Below are positions 55,308 through 64,000 of a DNA stretch of 64,000 bases, one piece after another. The notes under the pieces were generated by a model. The model ran no database searches. It was not told the origin of the DNA and saw nothing but the letters and a program-made list of their open reading frames with translations. This stretch comes from Flavimaribacter sediminis (GTDB lineage Bacteria; Pseudomonadota; Alphaproteobacteria; Rhizobiales; Rhizobiaceae): NCBI RefSeq assembly GCF_019492055.1, contig NZ_JAICBX010000001.1:1364001-1428000 (forward strand), read 5' to 3'. Numbering within the stretch: position 1 is the first letter of the stretch; each line of letters opens with the position of its first letter. The position numbers and the translations under genes are program-made.

Positions 55308-55694
55308 GTGAGAAATCTTCGCGCAATAGCACTTGTTGCAGGCCTCTCGGGCCTGCTTCCAACTCCGGCTCTGTCGCAAGCGCTGGATGTGCCGGTGATT
55401 GAACATGCGGATGAAGATTTCGACACCTGCGCTTTGGGGCGTGTGACGGGGCTGAAAGCAGATGGTGATCGCTTTCTGGCTGTGCGTTCCGGTCCGGGTT
55501 CCGACTACACAAAGCTGGACGAGCTGCACAATGGCGACAAGGTCTGGCTGTTTGACCAGAAGGGCAAATGGATCGGCGTCGTTTACGGCGTGGAAGAGGT
55601 TTCCTGTAGCCCGGTTGTGAAAGATCGCCCCGTCCCGCATGAGGGTAAGAAGGGCTGGGTTCATGGAAACTGGATCGAAATTCTGGCGGGCTAG
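55308..55694 (+). CDS. exported SH3-like domain protein
   Basis: A 128-residue protein with a signal peptide (1-25, TPALSQ) and one bacterial SH3 domain (about 45-125): FLAVRSGPGSDYTKLDELHNGDKVWLF is the classic SH3b opening, and KGWVHGNWIEIL closes it. Such domains bind peptidoglycan or protein partners in the periplasm. The start is GTG, 2 bases after the VWA stop, so both are cotranscribed. Confidence 0.85.
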   Translation: MRNLRAIALVAGLSGLLPTPALSQALDVPVIEHADEDFDTCALGRVTGLKADGDRFLAVRSGPGSDYTKLDELHNGDKVWLFDQKGKWIGVVYGVEEVSCSPVVKDRPVPHEGKKGWVHGNWIEILAG

Positions 55695-55962
55695 TTCACA
55701 CGCTGTGCCAGCCGCCAGTGTCGTCACTTTTCTGGCGGGTCCTTGTCCTTCCGTCCTTCGTTGCGGTGAATGGTGTGCATCAAGAATTCGAAGGCCGGGA
55801 AATCGGGCTGGTCAACAGTGAGAGTGCTCCCCTCTTCTTGCTTTTGCGTGCAGACAACGCGGCGCTGTCCACACTCCATTCCATTCAAGGCGGTCTGGTC
55901 GATACGGAGAACCAGATTTGCGCCCGCACTCTCTTAAATCCCGCCAGTGAGGGGCCTTTAAA

Positions 55963-58900
55963 ATGACGATGACATCCAGATCCGGGTTATTTGCGTTTCT
56001 TTCGGCCTTCTTTTTTGCTCTGACAATTTTCTCAGCACCCGTAAAGCCGGCTTTTGGGCAGGACTTCTCGCGCCCCGAGGAGGGGGCGACCTGGAGCATG
56101 CGCTATCAGGATGAAGTCAACGACATCACGCATCTGGGCGAAGTGACGTATTCCAGTGGGCGTTATCACTTGACGCTGACGGGTCGCCTTGTTGGTGACA
56201 AGCTCGTCCGACTTCCGGAGGGTATGCGTGCGACGATGACGTCGGAAGAGGTTCGGGACCATGAAGAGATTGTCTTCAAAGCACCGAAGGTCGAGTTACG
56301 CATGGCCTGGCCTTCGATTTTGGGGCTGGTTGAACTCTATTCCAGAGAGCCTCCTTCATGGGCGCCGGAAAATTCTGGTGTCTACCCTGAGTTTGATGCT
56401 GAAGACCTTGCAGGGCTTTTCCCTGACAGTCTCAAGCCGGGTGCGTTTGTCGGTGGTAATGCCGTTGACGGTGAGGCATTTGGAGCGGCAGAAGCGGAAA
56501 TACAGGGCAATCCGCCAAGCCGCAGGCTGCCATTTTCACAGGCTTTCAGTGGCAAAAAATACAGTTCGCCGGACATGGTTGCTTTGGTTCAAATGATGAC
56601 GGTTAGGACGGTGCGCCACTCCGAGGAGATTGAAATCACACTGCCCTGGAAAGCTGTCTGGCATGAGGGAATAAACAAGCAACTCGAGAAAACCATTGTC
56701 GCCCCGACACCGGCCCGCGTTACGACGATTATCAGTTCGGCCGGATATGAATTTGTTCTGAAGCAACCCTGGAAATCCGATGACAGCGGCGAAATCCTTT
56801 GGAACTGGTCAATGAAGATCGACGGGGATGGCACGTTTGAATCGAAAGGCGGCTACAACTCGGACCTCAAACATGTCATCTTTGGTGAAAAGCCTGAGAT
56901 TTTGGCGAGTTTTGTGGCGGAGGACCAGCTGGCCCGCGCAAATTCGTCATTGCGCCGGGCATTGTTTCCCTATCCTTATGATGACGAAGGCAAGAGAGTA
57001 AAAGCGCCCCTCGATACCGAAAACGTCGTCGCGCCGGATCATCGCCATCTCTTCCTTGTCGGTCGTAATCTGACCAGTGATACGTTGGGCGCGACGTCCG
57101 ATATTGGCAATGAGGATGATGCTCTCACCTATTTTGTAAGCAAAACCCACAGGGGGTCGGAAGGGGCGAAGGCATTTGTTGAATCCAATGCGCCTGACGG
57201 GTCCAGGTCAGGGTTAGCGGAAGAAGTTGCCGCAGCGGCTGAGCCGTTGGGCAAAGACGCTGAAATCATAGTGCTGGACGTGAAGCTCTATCAAACTGTG
57301 GTCGCCGGCGAAAAGCGGTTCTACTTTCTTGGAGAAGACGTCGATTGGACGCTTGGTTTCGGAGATAACGGTCTCTATCTGCGTTTTGTGCGTGTTGGGC
57401 TTTCGCCAAATCTGCAACCGTCGGGGCGAACGATTTCGGTCGGTCGCACCAAAGGGTCCGTGCGCGAGGAAGCGCGTCATTTGATGATGCGAGACCAGAT
57501 TGTGGTCGAGGCTCAGGTCGAAGGTGAACACCCGCTTCAGCCTTTTGAAATCGCTCTGGTCAGATCCTCCGACGGGCACAAGCAGTTGCAGGAGGGGACC
57601 GGGCGTATTCAGCTTGCGCCCGTCGATGGCGAGAAACGGCTTCTTCGTTCGCGGCGTTACGTGGTGGCCGATCGCGAAAAGCTTGACGGGCGCACCTGGG
57701 CAGATTTGCCTGAGTCCGATCAAGCCAGTGATGTCTATATTCCGAAGGAAATGGCTTTGGCGTTACGGCCAGAGACGACCATGCGCGCGGTCTTGCTGGA
57801 TAATCCGATCGATCTGTTTCAGGTGCGCTATGCGGGCGACACGGTTACGATCTCGCATGACGAGAAAGAGGTGCACGGTCGCTTTGTCGATGCATTGAGG
57901 CGGTCTTTCGAGTGCAGTAATGAGGAGTTTGCCGAGCGCTACTGGGAAGAGTTGAGCCTGGAGGATGAAAACGAAATTTCCAGAAGATATTATTTCAAGA
58001 CCAGCACGCTGACGACCAAAATCAACCACGGTGAACATGCGGCCTTACTCATGATACGTGATCTCTTTGTGAAGAAATTGCGCCATGTGCGGGACATGAA
58101 CACCAGGCTGCGTGGCAACAAACAGGCGCTGCTCGCATATTTCGAGCGTTGGCGCAAGCGCAGTGTGGACCCGGATGCGCCGAAGTCAATCTTGCGGGAG
58201 GTTCTGGATGTTCCCAATCTGGATGGGTCCCGCAGTTTTGAATATTGGCTGGACAACGCGGAGGAACTGAAGCTCACGGAGTTGCAGAAAGTCTATGTTG
58301 CCTCGGTGTCGATCGAGAAGCAGATCGGTTACATCGAGAAGGCGCTTGATACGGTCGGAGATCCTTTGGATTGCGACAGTCCGGGGCTCGTCTCCTATTT
58401 TGCTGGAAGTGCCGAAAATCTGATTAATGAAATTGTGTCGACCCTGATGCGCCGGGAACTCAATGGCAACGGCGTCTGGATTGTGCAGCCGGATCCGGTG
58501 GCGCGCGCGCATTTCAATGCACTCAAATCTCTGAAGTTGCAGGCGGACCTGAATGCGCAGATATCGGATCAGGACACCAATATGATCAAGGCTTGCCTGT
58601 TTGTTGCAAGCGCCCCCTTCGGTTTTGGCTTGCCCATGGCCGGTGGAGCGCTCGGCATCGAAGCAACCACCGGAACATTGATTTCAGGCATTGCCTTTGC
58701 TGCAGAAGCGGGGGATGCGGCCCTCACCGTGGCGGCCAATTTGCAGACGCACTGGCAGGATGACGCCCTTCTGGAATTTGCACGCGGCGCTTCGCCGGTT
58801 TTGGGAGAACAGCTTCTGCTGGACGCCGAGGCGGCGCAAAGCTCAAAGGCAATGTTGGCGATCGATACCATGGTTTCGTTGGTTGGTGCGGCAGGCTCTG

Positions 58901-59535
58901 CACTCGACGTTGCAAAGGATCTTTCAAATGTCGGGGAAGGCGTTTTGGGCGCATCGAAAACGGCGGACGAGCTGGCGTTTCACAGAATTTCCCAGTCCGT
59001 GAGTGAAATGGATGCGCCAGCCAGGAAAGACGCGGCCCTGGCAGGCGCCTACTGGGCAGAGGGACTCATCAACGTACCCAACGGTTTTGACCCCGCAGTC
59101 GTTTATCAAACACTGCCTTACAGACTAAAGGACATGGAGCCGGCACAAGCACGCGATCTGATTGCCTTCCTTTCGGTCAAGCCTGATGAATTTGGCGACG
59201 CGGCAAAAGCTGCATTGCAAAGCCGTTTCATGGAAGCAATGGAAACCTCCAGTTTGCAGATGAAACAGACAATTGGCCAGCTTGAGGCTCAGTCAAAACC
59301 TGGATTAGCATCTCGGGCATTGCGCGGAACACAGGCGCTGACAAACCAGGCAATTAACCAGCTTGCGCCCTTGGGAAAAGCAATAGATGAAAGCGGCGCA
59401 GCCGTGCTCCATGACTTGCCGGCCCTTGAATATGAAGTCATTGACAATGTGGATGGTTTGCCGTCACCGGAAGAGTTTCTGAATGCGCTTCCAAATTCAC
59501 TGAATGCTGGACCTGAAAATCTGGAGGGCAACTGA
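55963..59535 (+). CDS. 1190-residue exported protein of unknown function
   Basis: I do not recognise this protein. It has a signal peptide (about 1-32, FSAPVKPAFGQD). Residues about 35-640 look mostly beta-rich. A middle part (about 640-860) is helical and charged, with IRDLFVKKLRHVRDMNTRLRG. Residues about 874-925 form a hydrophobic glycine/alanine-rich pair of segments (ASAPFGFGLPMAGGALGIEA) that could enter a membrane, followed by an Ala-rich helical tail to 1190. GAGGGG stands before the ATG. It is 268 bases after the SH3 gene on the same strand, so it probably works with the VWA and SH3 proteins. Confidence 0.8.
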   Translation: MTMTSRSGLFAFLSAFFFALTIFSAPVKPAFGQDFSRPEEGATWSMRYQDEVNDITHLGEVTYSSGRYHLTLTGRLVGDKLVRLPEGMRATMTSEEVRDHEEIVFKAPKVELRMAWPSILGLVELYSREPPSWAPENSGVYPEFDAEDLAGLFPDSLKPGAFVGGNAVDGEAFGAAEAEIQGNPPSRRLPFSQAFSGKKYSSPDMVALVQMMTVRTVRHSEEIEITLPWKAVWHEGINKQLEKTIVAPTPARVTTIISSAGYEFVLKQPWKSDDSGEILWNWSMKIDGDGTFESKGGYNSDLKHVIFGEKPEILASFVAEDQLARANSSLRRALFPYPYDDEGKRVKAPLDTENVVAPDHRHLFLVGRNLTSDTLGATSDIGNEDDALTYFVSKTHRGSEGAKAFVESNAPDGSRSGLAEEVAAAAEPLGKDAEIIVLDVKLYQTVVAGEKRFYFLGEDVDWTLGFGDNGLYLRFVRVGLSPNLQPSGRTISVGRTKGSVREEARHLMMRDQIVVEAQVEGEHPLQPFEIALVRSSDGHKQLQEGTGRIQLAPVDGEKRLLRSRRYVVADREKLDGRTWADLPESDQASDVYIPKEMALALRPETTMRAVLLDNPIDLFQVRYAGDTVTISHDEKEVHGRFVDALRRSFECSNEEFAERYWEELSLEDENEISRRYYFKTSTLTTKINHGEHAALLMIRDLFVKKLRHVRDMNTRLRGNKQALLAYFERWRKRSVDPDAPKSILREVLDVPNLDGSRSFEYWLDNAEELKLTELQKVYVASVSIEKQIGYIEKALDTVGDPLDCDSPGLVSYFAGSAENLINEIVSTLMRRELNGNGVWIVQPDPVARAHFNALKSLKLQADLNAQISDQDTNMIKACLFVASAPFGFGLPMAGGALGIEATTGTLISGIAFAAEAGDAALTVAANLQTHWQDDALLEFARGASPVLGEQLLLDAEAAQSSKAMLAIDTMVSLVGAAGSALDVAKDLSNVGEGVLGASKTADELAFHRISQSVSEMDAPARKDAALAGAYWAEGLINVPNGFDPAVVYQTLPYRLKDMEPAQARDLIAFLSVKPDEFGDAAKAALQSRFMEAMETSSLQMKQTIGQLEAQSKPGLASRALRGTQALTNQAINQLAPLGKAIDESGAAVLHDLPALEYEVIDNVDGLPSPEEFLNALPNSLNAGPENLEGN

Positions 59536-59813
59536 TCGGCGATGGTCATCCGATCGGGCGTAATCGCTGATGTCCAGGTCTTGTTCTTGTGACCGGGTTG
59601 CAAGTCAATTCTGAAGGGCGGTTGGCAGGGATGACCGAAGCCGGATGATCCCGTATATCGCCGATCAATTCCCTTCATACTCGTGCAATCGGATTTTTCA
59701 CACCGGGATACAGGTGTCTGTTGCCGGTGGTTGTGCGGCTCGTACAAAAACAAACGGCCGGAGTTCAATCCAGCCGCTGATGTCAAATCGATTTGCCCGT
59801 TTGGACCGGAGCG

Positions 59814-62186
59814 TCACTTCACGGGAAACGGGATCCTCAGATTGAGCGTGCCTCCGTAAGACGTGGAGTCCGAGTTGTAGGCTGCGGTGAAGCGGCCGGT
59901 GAGGCTGGCTTTTCCATCGAAATCGATCGCAAGTTCCGCTCCCCCGGTAAAGAACGTTCCGTCGATGTCGTTCGGCGCCGTGAAACTCGTTGAGAAACCG
60001 ATCGCCGTCAGGCTGAAAGGATCGTCGCTGAAACCAGCGAATGTCACGCCGGCAAATGGCTTGAAGCGGATCGTGTTGCCTCCTGACTGCATTTCGAAGG
60101 GCAGGCCGGCTTCCAGCGTTCCGAAATAGTAGGCCGAATCCCGCGCGCCGATCGTCGCGCCGTCGAATCCGGACACCCGGTAGCTGTCGGCCCAGTTCCA
60201 GAGCGCGCCTGCCTGACCAAGCAGTTCCAGGCCGACATAGCCGCCCATTTCGGCTGCCGGTATTTCGTAGGCGAAGCCGCCGGTCGTCGCCAGGAACGAG
60301 CCGTCTCCCGAGCCGCTGCCGGTGCGGTAGTCGGGGCTCGACAGGCTGGTCTGCGTGACGCCGCCCAGAATAGCTGCATTCAGCGTGAACCGGCTGTTCG
60401 GGAAGTAGAAGGCGCGAACGCCGCCAAAGCCGGAGGTAAGGTCCGTGTCGTGTTCTCCGTCGTCAATGCTCGCGGAATAGGATGCGCCGCCGCCGAACAG
60501 GCCGATGCTCCACATGGCGTTGACGGCGTGATCGTACCCGCCGACGCCGCCTCCGCCGGAAGTGTCGTAGCCGCTGTAGATGGTGGATGATCCGAAATCC
60601 GCTGCGCTGCCGAACCCGGTCAGCCAGAAGCCGCTTTCTCCGGCTTCAGGCCGGTCGTGATAGAGCGTGTCGGTCATGTCGAAGAAGAATGAGCGCATCA
60701 GCGCATCGCCGCTCTGGAAGGGCGCGGGATCAATCGTCGCAATTTGCGTTGACGTCACGATCGCCGCAAAACCGTTGAGATCGACGATTTCCGGCGCGGA
60801 GACGAAGTTGACAAGCGACGCGACGGGGCTGTCGATGCTGAAACTGTCCGTGCCGTCGCCAAGGTCGACGAGACCGACGATCCGCGAACCGGTCCCGATC
60901 TGCAGCGCATCGTCACCGTCTCCGAGATTGATTGCCACGCCGCCGAACCCTTCGAGATAACCGTAATTGTAGATGGTTTGCGACTTTGTGTTCAGGGGAT
61001 CGGTATTGACCGCATGGTAGCCGATAATGCTGCCGGTATTGGTGATGTATGACGCCGCCGCGCCGTCTTCATCGAAATCGATGCCGTCCTGTGAATCGGC
61101 GCCGCCATTCTCGACCTCAATCAGGCCGGTGTTCAGCACCACGCCGTCGTCGAGGTCTATCCCGTCCTGAGGATCGCCGGCGTTGTAGGGAATGTAGATC
61201 GAGCCGTTGTTTTCGATCCAGGAATTGGTTGCCGTGTGGATGCCGTCGTCAAGCGCGGTGATCGATCCGTTGTTGATGACCACGGCGCCGTCCGCATCGA
61301 GGTTTATCCCTTCGTCCGTGGCGTAGATCGCGCCGTTGTTGATCGCTGTGCTGTACAGGTCCGCCTGAATGCCGTCGTCGGAGGCGGTGAGCGTCCCGTC
61401 ATTCTCGATATATGCGCCGTCCCCGGCCTTTATTCCGTCGCCGTCATAGGCGGTCACATCGCCCGAATTGTAGACCTCACCGTTTTCCTCGACCTGAATG
61501 CCGTCGGAGTACCCGATCGCAGCGCCCTCGTTCATGATATAGGCGCCGTTTTCGGCTTTCAGGGCGTCGCCGTCGTAGGCGGTTACTGTTCCCGTATTGA
61601 CGATCTCGCCGTCGTTCTCCACCTGTATTCCGTCATCGGAACCGGTGGCTGTTCCTTCATTGAGGATATAGGCGCCGTCGGCGGCCTTCAGGGCGTCGCC
61701 GTCATTCGCGGTTACGGTTCCTTCGTTATAGATCTCTCCGTCTTCTTCGATCTGGACGCCGTCATCCGCTCCGATAACTTCACCGGTTTCACTGTTGAGG
61801 ACATACGCGTCGTCGTCGACATTGACGCCGTTTCCGTCGCCATCGATGAGCCCGTTGTTCGTTATGCTGGCTTCGTCGCCGCCCTGGACGCCATGCTCGC
61901 CGCCGCCCGACAATATCGTTCCGTCATTGGTAAGCGTTCCGTTGTCGCCGAACCGGAAACCGCGATCGCCGCCGCCGTCCACGACGGCGCCTTCTTCGAC
62001 GATAACCGTCACGTCCTCGACATTTTCGTCAACGAAGCCGGTGCTTGGACCGGTGCAGATCACTGTTTGGCCGTCGGTCGGCGAGGCGGGGTCGCAATCC
62101 GCCCGCGCGGCGGATACGGAAATGACGCTCAAAGAGGCGCCGCACAGAAGTTGCGCCGCAATAGACGCCAAGGATCTCGATTTCAT
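59814..62186 (-). CDS. repeat-rich autotransporter (type V secretion)
   Basis: A 790-residue protein. The signal peptide spans about 1-29 (SLSVISVSAARAD). The passenger (about 30-510) is a run of NxG/NDG/DGD rungs that should form a beta-helix. The C-terminal 270 residues are an autotransporter barrel (about 520-790) ending RIPFPVK, with SGFWLTGFGSAADFGSS at its start. The passenger is strikingly acidic (many D, E and few K). The ATG at 62184-62186 follows GGGGGA; the longer frame upstream is not needed. It would expose or release an adhesin-like passenger. Confidence 0.9.
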   Translation of the reverse strand: MKSRSLASIAAQLLCGASLSVISVSAARADCDPASPTDGQTVICTGPSTGFVDENVEDVTVIVEEGAVVDGGGDRGFRFGDNGTLTNDGTILSGGGEHGVQGGDEASITNNGLIDGDGNGVNVDDDAYVLNSETGEVIGADDGVQIEEDGEIYNEGTVTANDGDALKAADGAYILNEGTATGSDDGIQVENDGEIVNTGTVTAYDGDALKAENGAYIMNEGAAIGYSDGIQVEENGEVYNSGDVTAYDGDGIKAGDGAYIENDGTLTASDDGIQADLYSTAINNGAIYATDEGINLDADGAVVINNGSITALDDGIHTATNSWIENNGSIYIPYNAGDPQDGIDLDDGVVLNTGLIEVENGGADSQDGIDFDEDGAAASYITNTGSIIGYHAVNTDPLNTKSQTIYNYGYLEGFGGVAINLGDGDDALQIGTGSRIVGLVDLGDGTDSFSIDSPVASLVNFVSAPEIVDLNGFAAIVTSTQIATIDPAPFQSGDALMRSFFFDMTDTLYHDRPEAGESGFWLTGFGSAADFGSSTIYSGYDTSGGGGVGGYDHAVNAMWSIGLFGGGASYSASIDDGEHDTDLTSGFGGVRAFYFPNSRFTLNAAILGGVTQTSLSSPDYRTGSGSGDGSFLATTGGFAYEIPAAEMGGYVGLELLGQAGALWNWADSYRVSGFDGATIGARDSAYYFGTLEAGLPFEMQSGGNTIRFKPFAGVTFAGFSDDPFSLTAIGFSTSFTAPNDIDGTFFTGGAELAIDFDGKASLTGRFTAAYNSDSTSYGGTLNLRIPFPVK
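61341..61727 (-). repeat. three tandem 129-base (43-codon) repeats in the autotransporter passenger
   Basis: Residues 154-196, 197-239 and 240-282 align without gaps as NxGTVTAxDGDALKAxxGAY followed by IxNEGxAxGxxDGIQVExxGE. Each 43-residue unit is itself two about 21-residue beta-helix rungs. The repeats decay on both sides (111-153 and 283-325). The similarity at DNA level makes this a spot for slippage or recombination. Confidence 0.85.
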
Positions 62187-62337
62187 GTATTCCCCCGACT
62201 GGATATATGATGATCTGCTGGAACCAGCTGAACTGTTGTAGGGTGGCTGCATGACAGTTATGCGACAGTTTGATGATCGCGGATTGTCGCACGCCGCGGC
62301 GGTTCTTTTGGAACGAAGTCGGGATAAAAAAGATTCA

Positions 62338-62368
62338 TTGACCGGTCGGTCGGTTTAAGTGCTATTAT
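62338..62368 (+). promoter_or_regulatory. paaG promoter with PaaR-like operator
   Basis: TTGACC at 62338-62343 and TATTAT at 62363-62368 frame the start of transcription of paaG, with a 19-base spacer. The element TTGACCGGTCGGTCGGTT overlaps the -35 box and contains the dyad GACCGGTC. It is the better-preserved twin of the site in front of paaZ at 8028. Confidence 0.7.
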
Positions 62369-62394
62369 CAACGGAGCGCAGGGAGGAGACGCCA

Positions 62395-63180
62395 ATGAGC
62401 GACGATTCAGTCAGGGTCGACAAGCAGGACGGGTATGTCGTGATAACACTCGACAGGCCGGACAAGCTCAACGCCTTCAATGAAGCCCAGCATGTCAGCC
62501 TGAAAGCGGCGCTCGTCGAGGCGGAAGAGGATCCTGCGTGCCGCGCAATCCTGCTCACAGGCGCGGGCCGCGGTTTTTGCGCGGGGCAGGATCTGTCCGA
62601 GCGTGATCCCTCTCAGGGAGAGATCGACCTCGGTCTCACCATCGACACCTGGTACAACCCTCTCGTTCGCAGGATCCGGTCGATCGGAAAGCCTGTGATC
62701 TGCGCCGTGAACGGCGTGGCGGCCGGAGCAGGGGCCAATGTTGCGCTCGCCTGCGATATCGTGCTCGCCGCCCGATCAGCGAAATTCATTCAGGCGTTTT
62801 CACGCATTGGTCTCGTGCCGGACAGCGGCGGAACATGGACCGTGCCGAACCTCATTGGCGAAGCGCGCGCCAAGGCGATCATGTTTACCGGCGAGCCGGT
62901 GACAGCCGAGCAGGCTGCCGAATGGGGCATGATCTGGCAGGTCGTGGACGACGACGACCTCATGGCTCAGGCGGCCGGTCTCGCAGCCAGTGTCGCAAAA
63001 GGCCCCACGCGGAGCCTTGGCCTCATGAAGGGTCTGATCCAGCAAGCCGGAGACAATACGCTCGACGAGCAGCTTGATCTTGAGCGCGATACGCAAAGGG
63101 AAGTTGGCAAAGGAACGGATTATGCCGAAGGCGTGCGCGCCTTCATCGAGAAGCGTCCGGCGAAGTTTACGGGGCGATAG
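62395..63180 (+). CDS. paaG: 1,2-epoxyphenylacetyl-CoA isomerase PaaG (crotonase family)
   Basis: A 261-residue crotonase. The oxyanion-hole segments are GAGRGFCAGQDLSERD and NGVAAGAGANVALACDI; GLVPDSGGTW places the catalytic Asp. These fit PaaG, which turns the epoxide of phenylacetyl-CoA into the seven-membered oxepin-CoA. The next step is PaaZ. The ATG at 62395 follows GGGAGGAGA; an upstream in-frame TTG is less likely. First gene of paaG-paaI-paaK. Confidence 0.9.
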   Translation: MSDDSVRVDKQDGYVVITLDRPDKLNAFNEAQHVSLKAALVEAEEDPACRAILLTGAGRGFCAGQDLSERDPSQGEIDLGLTIDTWYNPLVRRIRSIGKPVICAVNGVAAGAGANVALACDIVLAARSAKFIQAFSRIGLVPDSGGTWTVPNLIGEARAKAIMFTGEPVTAEQAAEWGMIWQVVDDDDLMAQAAGLAASVAKGPTRSLGLMKGLIQQAGDNTLDEQLDLERDTQREVGKGTDYAEGVRAFIEKRPAKFTGR

Positions 63181-63183
63181 ACC

Positions 63184-63645
63184 ATGTCGAACGATAGCGC
63201 GCAGAAACTGGCTTCGGCGGAGGACCTTGCGAAAGCCAGCGCCGAGGCGATGTGGCGCGAGGATCGCGCCTCGCAGCATATGGGCATGGAGATCATTGAT
63301 ATTGGCCCGGGTCGCGCGACTTTGCGCATGCCGGTGCAGGACCACATGGTCAACGGGCTGGATATCTGCCACGGCGGTTTCGTCTTTACTCTGGCGGACA
63401 GCACCTTCGCTTTCGCCTGCAACAGCTATAATCAGCACACGGTCGCCCAGCACTGCGCCGTGTCGTTCCTGCAGCCTGCGCGGCGCGGCGAGATGCTGAC
63501 CGCGGTTGCGAGCGAGGTGCACAGGACGACGCGCAGCGGTATTTACGACATCCGGGTGACCAGGGACGACGGGACGGTTGTGGCCGAATTCCGCGGCCAC
63601 AGCCGCACCATCAAGGGAACGCACGTGCCGGTGGCGGCCGAGTAG
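63184..63645 (+). CDS. paaI: hydroxyphenylacetyl-CoA thioesterase PaaI
   Basis: A 153-residue hotdog-fold thioesterase. [24 protein letters not shown] carries the HGG loop and catalytic Asp of PaaI. It rescues free CoA by hydrolysing dead-end phenylacetyl-CoA products. The ATG lies 3 bases after the paaG stop. Confidence 0.9.
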   Translation: MSNDSAQKLASAEDLAKASAEAMWREDRASQHMGMEIIDIGPGRATLRMPVQDHMVNGLDICHGGFVFTLADSTFAFACNSYNQHTVAQHCAVSFLQPARRGEMLTAVASEVHRTTRSGIYDIRVTRDDGTVVAEFRGHSRTIKGTHVPVAAE

Positions 63646-63668
63646 CAGACCGATCGGCGGAGGAGACA

Positions 63669-64000
63669 ATGCAGACACACACGACGGGCGGATACAGCCC
63701 TGGCCTTGATGCGATCGAAACGGCGTCGAGGGACGAGATTTCGGCCCTTCAGCTGAAGCGCATGCGCGACACCTTGCATCGCGCCTACGAGCATTCGCCA
63801 TTCTATCGCAAAAACTTCGACGCGCACGGCGTCCATCCGGACGATCTCAAGTCGCTTGAGGATCTCTCGAAGTTTCCCTTCACGGTGAAGCAGGACCTGA
63901 GGGACAATTATCCATTCGGCATGTTCGCTGTGCCGCGGGAGAAACTTGCGCGTCTGCACGCTTCCTCGGGCACCACCGGCAAGCCGACCGTGGTCGGCTA
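63669..64000 (+). CDS. paaK: phenylacetate-CoA ligase PaaK (N-terminal part, cut by window edge)
   Basis: The first 110 residues are present. [20 protein letters not shown] and [21 protein letters not shown] are the usual opening of PaaK, and the ATP-binding P-loop [13 protein letters not shown] is seen at the very end. The enzyme activates phenylacetate to its CoA ester, the first step of the pathway. ATG with GGAGGAGA upstream. It continues beyond the window. Confidence 0.92.
   Translation, partial: MQTHTTGGYSPGLDAIETASRDEISALQLKRMRDTLHRAYEHSPFYRKNFDAHGVHPDDLKSLEDLSKFPFTVKQDLRDNYPFGMFAVPREKLARLHASSGTTGKPTVVG

Noticed and set aside
55718-55966. 82-codon plus-strand frame between the SH3 and 1190-residue protein genes
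   Set aside because: Overlaps the next gene's start region, lacks a ribosome site and any motif; more likely spacer.
61341-61727. Regular repeats considered as a CRISPR or non-coding satellite array
   Set aside because: The period is 129 bases, a multiple of three, in frame with a beta-helix protein, and there are no unique spacers.
1-64000. tRNA, rRNA and CRISPR
   Set aside because: I saw no T-loop/anticodon arrangement, rRNA-like sequence or spaced repeats; a dedicated scan (tRNAscan-SE, Infernal) would settle this.

Overview
The window looks like a chromosomal segment of a GC-rich alphaproteobacterium, most likely Hyphomicrobiales (Rhizobium/Phyllobacterium-like). Support comes from the GTTC-N7-GTTC SOS box in front of lexA, from DUF930, DUF1127 and DUF2092 family proteins, from many SsuABC-type importers, and from a NtrC/sigma-54 style promoter. 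No rRNA, tRNA, phage or CRISPR was seen. The only mobile element is a broken IS3-type copy near 42.5-43.0 kb.

Layout. 0-3.4 kb: start of an FAD oxidoreductase, a PhnD-like binding protein coupled to a fatty acid desaturase, a divergent XRE regulator, and a K+ channel. 3.6-7.3 kb: ectoine-hydrolase-like M24 enzyme with an M20 deacetylase, DUF930 and LysM/BON proteins. 7.5-15.6 kb: ExoD remnant, DUF1127 protein, paaZ with a PaaR-like operator, GFA enzyme, lipoprotein, LprI-like protein, large TPR protein, MFS transporter. 15.7-19.7 kb: a sigma-54 promoter, a structured leader, an ABC importer and a 2-oxoglutarate oxygenase, closed by a terminator. 19.7-22.7 kb: homocysteine methyltransferase/GNAT pair and a BenE-type transporter. 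22.7-29 kb: a second ABC importer with an FAD oxidoreductase, a YjbR protein, an AroE paralogue and a LysR regulator. 29-33.5 kb: isochorismate synthase, lexA, membrane protein, gadB. 33.6-39.4 kb: exported arylsulfatase and HAD phosphatase with an AraC regulator. 39.9-41.8 kb: DUF2092, small exported peptide and outer-membrane barrel. 42.1-44.7 kb: dGTPase and IS3 wreckage beside a CSS-EAL c-di-GMP phosphodiesterase. 44.9-51.6 kb: GST and a LysR-dabBA inorganic-carbon operon. 52-59.5 kb: a LuxR-type regulator fused to a catalytically dead alpha/beta-hydrolase fold, then a VWA protein, an SH3 protein and a 1190-residue exported protein of unknown function. 59.8-62.2 kb: a repeat-rich autotransporter. 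62.3-64 kb: paaG, paaI and the start of paaK.

How parts fit. paaZ (8 kb) and paaGIK (62 kb) carry the same GGT/ACC-rich operator over their -35 boxes, so the phenylacetate regulon is split but probably co-controlled. The 15.7-19.7 kb operon looks like nitrogen-controlled uptake plus oxidative breakdown of an unidentified compound. The 52-59.5 kb block is the best candidate here for an undescribed system. All functional statements are from reading sequence motifs; no database search was run.
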